Source of the DNA: Artemisia argyi | Taxonomy: Eukaryota; Streptophyta; Magnoliopsida; Asterales; Asteraceae | Direction: 5' to 3' | Length of the DNA: 64,000 bases | NCBI GenBank assembly: GCA_030686995.1 | Contig: CM060709.1 | Span: forward strand, 305,982,857 to 306,046,856 | In this document: one piece after another, positions 59,262 to 64,000 of the stretch | How positions within the stretch are numbered: the first letter of the stretch is position 1 | Layout: each line of letters starts with the position of its first letter | Notes under the pieces: generated by a model | Seen by the model: only the letters and a program-made list of their open reading frames with translations | The model's database searches: none | What the model was told of the DNA's origin: nothing | Made by a program: the position numbers and the translations under genes

Positions 59262-60884
59262 CCACCCTTAGTTCATTTTTTTTTATTTTACATTTTTTTT
59301 AGTCCACGTTTTTTTTCGCTTTCATACATTTTTACTGTTTTCATAAGTTTTCGTCCGTTTTCATACGTTTTTGTCCGTTTTCGCCCGTTTTCATGCGTTT
59401 TCGTCCGTTTTCTTACGTTTTCATCAGTTTTCATACATTTTGTTCATTTTGATACGTTTTCGTCCGTTTTCTTATGTTTTTCCTCATTTTCGCACGTTTT
59501 CATCTTTTTTCTTACATCTTCATACATTTACATTTGTTTTTATACGTTTTCGTCCGTTTTCATACGTTTTCGTTCATTTTAATACGTTTTCATCCATTTT
59601 TAGACGTGTTTTTACGCTTCCATACGTTTTTCTCCATTTCATAATTATTCATCCATTTTCTTGCGTTTTCGTTCGTTTTCATTTGTTTTCGTCCATTTTC
59701 ATCCGTTTTCTTTCGTTTTCATCCTATTTTTCATACATCTTCTTCCTTTTTCATACGTGTTTTTACGCTTTCATATGCTTTCGTCCGTTTTCATACATAT
59801 TCTTCCGTTTTCTTACATTTTCATCATTTTCATTCGTTTTCGTCTGTTTTTCAATGTTTTTGGCCATTCTCAGACGTTTTCATACGTTTCAGAATGTTAC
59901 AAGTGATATTTTGTGATATTCAAAATATCACGAGTGATATTCTGAATATCACAGGGGATATTAGGAATATCACAAGTGATTATCTGCATATCACATGTGA
60001 TATTTTGTGATTTTCTGAGTACCACAAATGATATTCTATGTTTTTGGCCATTCTCAGACATTTTCATACGTTTCGGAATATCACAAGTGAAGTGATAGAT
60101 ATTCAGAAAATCACAAGTGATATTCAGAATATTACCAGTGATATTCTAAATATCAATTGTGATATTCAAAAATGAACGAAAACGTAAGTAAATGGATGAT
60201 TACGTATGAAAATGGACGAAAACATAAGAAAATCACAAGTGATATTCTGAATATCACTTGTCATATTCAGAAACATAAGAAAACGGACGAAAACGTAAGA
60301 AAATGGGTGAATACGAATGAAAACGTACAAAAACGTATGAAAGCGTAAAAACACATATGAAAATAGACAAAAACATATGAAAATGGATGAAAACGTATGA
60401 AAACGAATGAAAACATAAGTAAACAGACAATTGTGGTACTCAAAATATCAATTTTGATATTCAGAATATCACTTTTGATTTTATCACTGGTAATATTCTG
60501 AATATCATTTGTGATTTTCTGAATATCTATTACTTGTGATTTTTTGAATATCACAGAATATCACTTATGATATTCAAAATATCATTTGTGGTACTCAGAA
60601 TAACACTTGTGATTTTTAGAAAATCAAAAAATATCACACGTGATATTCAGAAAATCACTAGTGATATTCAGAATATCTCTTGTGATATTCATAATATTAC
60701 TTGGGTTATATTCTGAATATCCCTTGTGATATTCAGAATATCACTTGATATTCTGAATATCACAAAATATCACAAGTGATATTCTGTGATATTCAGAATG
60801 TCACTTGTGATATTCACAAGTGATAGATATTCAGAAAATCACAAGTGATATTCAGAATATTACCAGTGATATTCAAAAACGTGT
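59262..60884. repeat. Composite array: CGTTTTCG repeats and palindromic ATATCAC repeats
   Basis: 59280-59890 is a degenerate direct array of about 20-base units built on TTTTCATACGTTTTCGTCCG. 59895-60165 is a series of palindromic units built on GAATATCACAAGTGATATTC with variable spacing. 60166-60425 is the first array in inverted orientation (CGGACGAAAACGTATGAAAA). 60430-60875 is again the palindromic array. The Phe-rich frames in it reflect the repeats and are not proteins. The same CGTTTTCG units occur in the fold-back at 541-1800. Confidence 0.85.
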
Positions 60885-63219
<2,335 letters not shown>

Positions 63220-63640
63220 TGTATTAGGATAATAAATCACTATCGGAATAAGTTTATTAATTTTTAGTATCGGAATAAGTTTATTAATTTTTTAGTATCG
63301 GAATAAGTTTATTAATTTTTATTATACATCAGAAATTTCAAAAATCAATTATTAATGTCAGAAAAAAATCTTAATTTACAACAATTATAAGTTTATTAAT
63401 TTTTAGTATCGGAACAAGTTTATTAATATTTTATTATCGAAATAAGTTTATTAATTTTTAGTATCGGAATAAGTTTATTAATTTTTTAGTATCGGAATAA
63501 GTTTATTTATTATTTAGTAACGGAATAAGTTTATTAATTTTTATTATACGTCAGATGTTTCAAAAATCAATTATTAATGTCAGAAAAAAATGTTAGTTTA
63601 CAACAATTATAAAATTAACAAATTATAAAGTAACTGCAAC
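63220..63640. repeat. Tandem repeat with nested 27-bp units
   Basis: Units of about 27 bases on TATCGGAATAAGTTTATTAA occur three times at 63241-63320 and about five times at 63385-63540. Each block is followed by the same roughly 70-base segment containing CAATTATTAATGTCAGAAAA (63321-63390 and 63541-63611). So short repeats sit within a longer repeated unit. Confidence 0.85.
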
Positions 63641-63798
63641 ATTATAATAGTAACAATAACATAGTAAACATTTCAAATAAACAATAACATAGAAACATTA
63701 ACATTAAAAAATATATAAAATACCATAATAGTTTAATAATAGATAACTGAATTTCAATAACACAACAAAATTTCAATAACTTCTAATTGTTCCATCAG

Positions 63799-63969
63799 TC
63801 AAATAATTTTAGCTTTTTTATTTCTTTCTTCGAATTCTGATGCAGCCTTTTCAAGTATTTCTATCCCTTCAAATGTCATGAAATATGGATCTCTAATATC
63901 AGAAATTTGGTTACTTATCTTTGAAAGAATATCGCTAACTTTCGGATACAGTTCCCCATATTTAGGCTT
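63799..63969 (-). CDS. Possible last exon of an unrecognised gene
   Basis: On the minus strand an open frame of 56 residues reads KPKYGELYPKVSDILSKISN, later FEGIEILEKAASEFEERNKK, and ends AKII-stop at 63799. It follows a T-rich stretch and an AG, as at a splice acceptor. It is charged and probably helical. I do not recognise the family. The rest of the gene would lie beyond the window. It might also be part of a transposon. Confidence 0.35.
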   Translation of the reverse strand, partial: KPKYGELYPKVSDILSKISNQISDIRDPYFMTFEGIEILEKAASEFEERNKKAKII

Positions 63970-64000
63970 CAAATAAATAAAAAAAAAAAAGAATAGTTTC

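Overview
This window is nuclear DNA of a flowering plant, most likely a eudicot. The genes are intron-rich with GT-AG splice sites, one of them is a TIR-type NLR (a class typical of dicots), and most of the sequence is AT-rich repeats: Ty1/Copia and Ty3/gypsy LTR elements, MITEs, Helitron-like ends and long microsatellites. The repeat style resembles Asteraceae, but that is an impression and not proven from the sequence.

Four host genes can be assembled exon by exon, and each gives an uninterrupted reading frame: (1) RPT1, the 26S proteasome ATPase, + strand, 2935-7239, 10 exons, 426 aa; (2) a TIR-NBS-LRR immune receptor, - strand, 17762-12542, 4 exons, 1169 aa; (3) a Cdc1/Ted1/PGAP5-like membrane metallophosphoesterase, - strand, 23747-19432, 13 exons, 511 aa; (4) a clade-2-like glutamate-receptor-like channel, - strand, 28289-24526, 5 exons, 923 aa. 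They work in separate processes (protein turnover, pathogen sensing, probable GPI-anchor or ER phosphoesterase chemistry, calcium signalling). I see no sign of a shared pathway or coregulation.

Layout. 1-2830: a fold-back repeat and other transposon debris in front of RPT1. 2.9-7.2 kb: RPT1, with several MITEs in its large first intron. 7.2-12.5 kb: intergenic, with a roughly 1.1 kb hAT-type element with an exact 8-bp target duplication. 12.5-28.3 kb: the three minus-strand genes, with the NLR gene between two direct copies of a 265-bp sequence. 28.3-31.3 kb: AT-rich repeats and a Stowaway MITE. 31.3-43.7 kb: a nested retroelement cluster. An old minus-strand Copia fragment is split by a plus-strand Copia, which itself carries a solo LTR in its leader and a short gypsy-like element in its gag. 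Degenerate copies of exon 1 of the phosphoesterase gene lie at both edges of this cluster. 44.4-64 kb: entirely repeats, including a very young non-autonomous gypsy-like element with 2.9-kb LTRs, a related 3.4-kb solo LTR, two copies of another LTR-like family, a (TA)n-embedded MITE, a 263-bp (ATT)n tract, and an odd array of 'CGTTTTCGTCCG' repeats mixed with palindromic 'AATATCAC..GTGATATT' repeats. A possible last exon of an unrecognised minus-strand gene lies at the right edge.

The clearest new-looking structures are the fold-back/palindrome arrays (541-1800 and 59262-60884), the triplicated first exon of the phosphoesterase, and the four-layer nested insertion, whose order can be read from target-site duplications. 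No tRNA, rRNA or CRISPR features were recognised.
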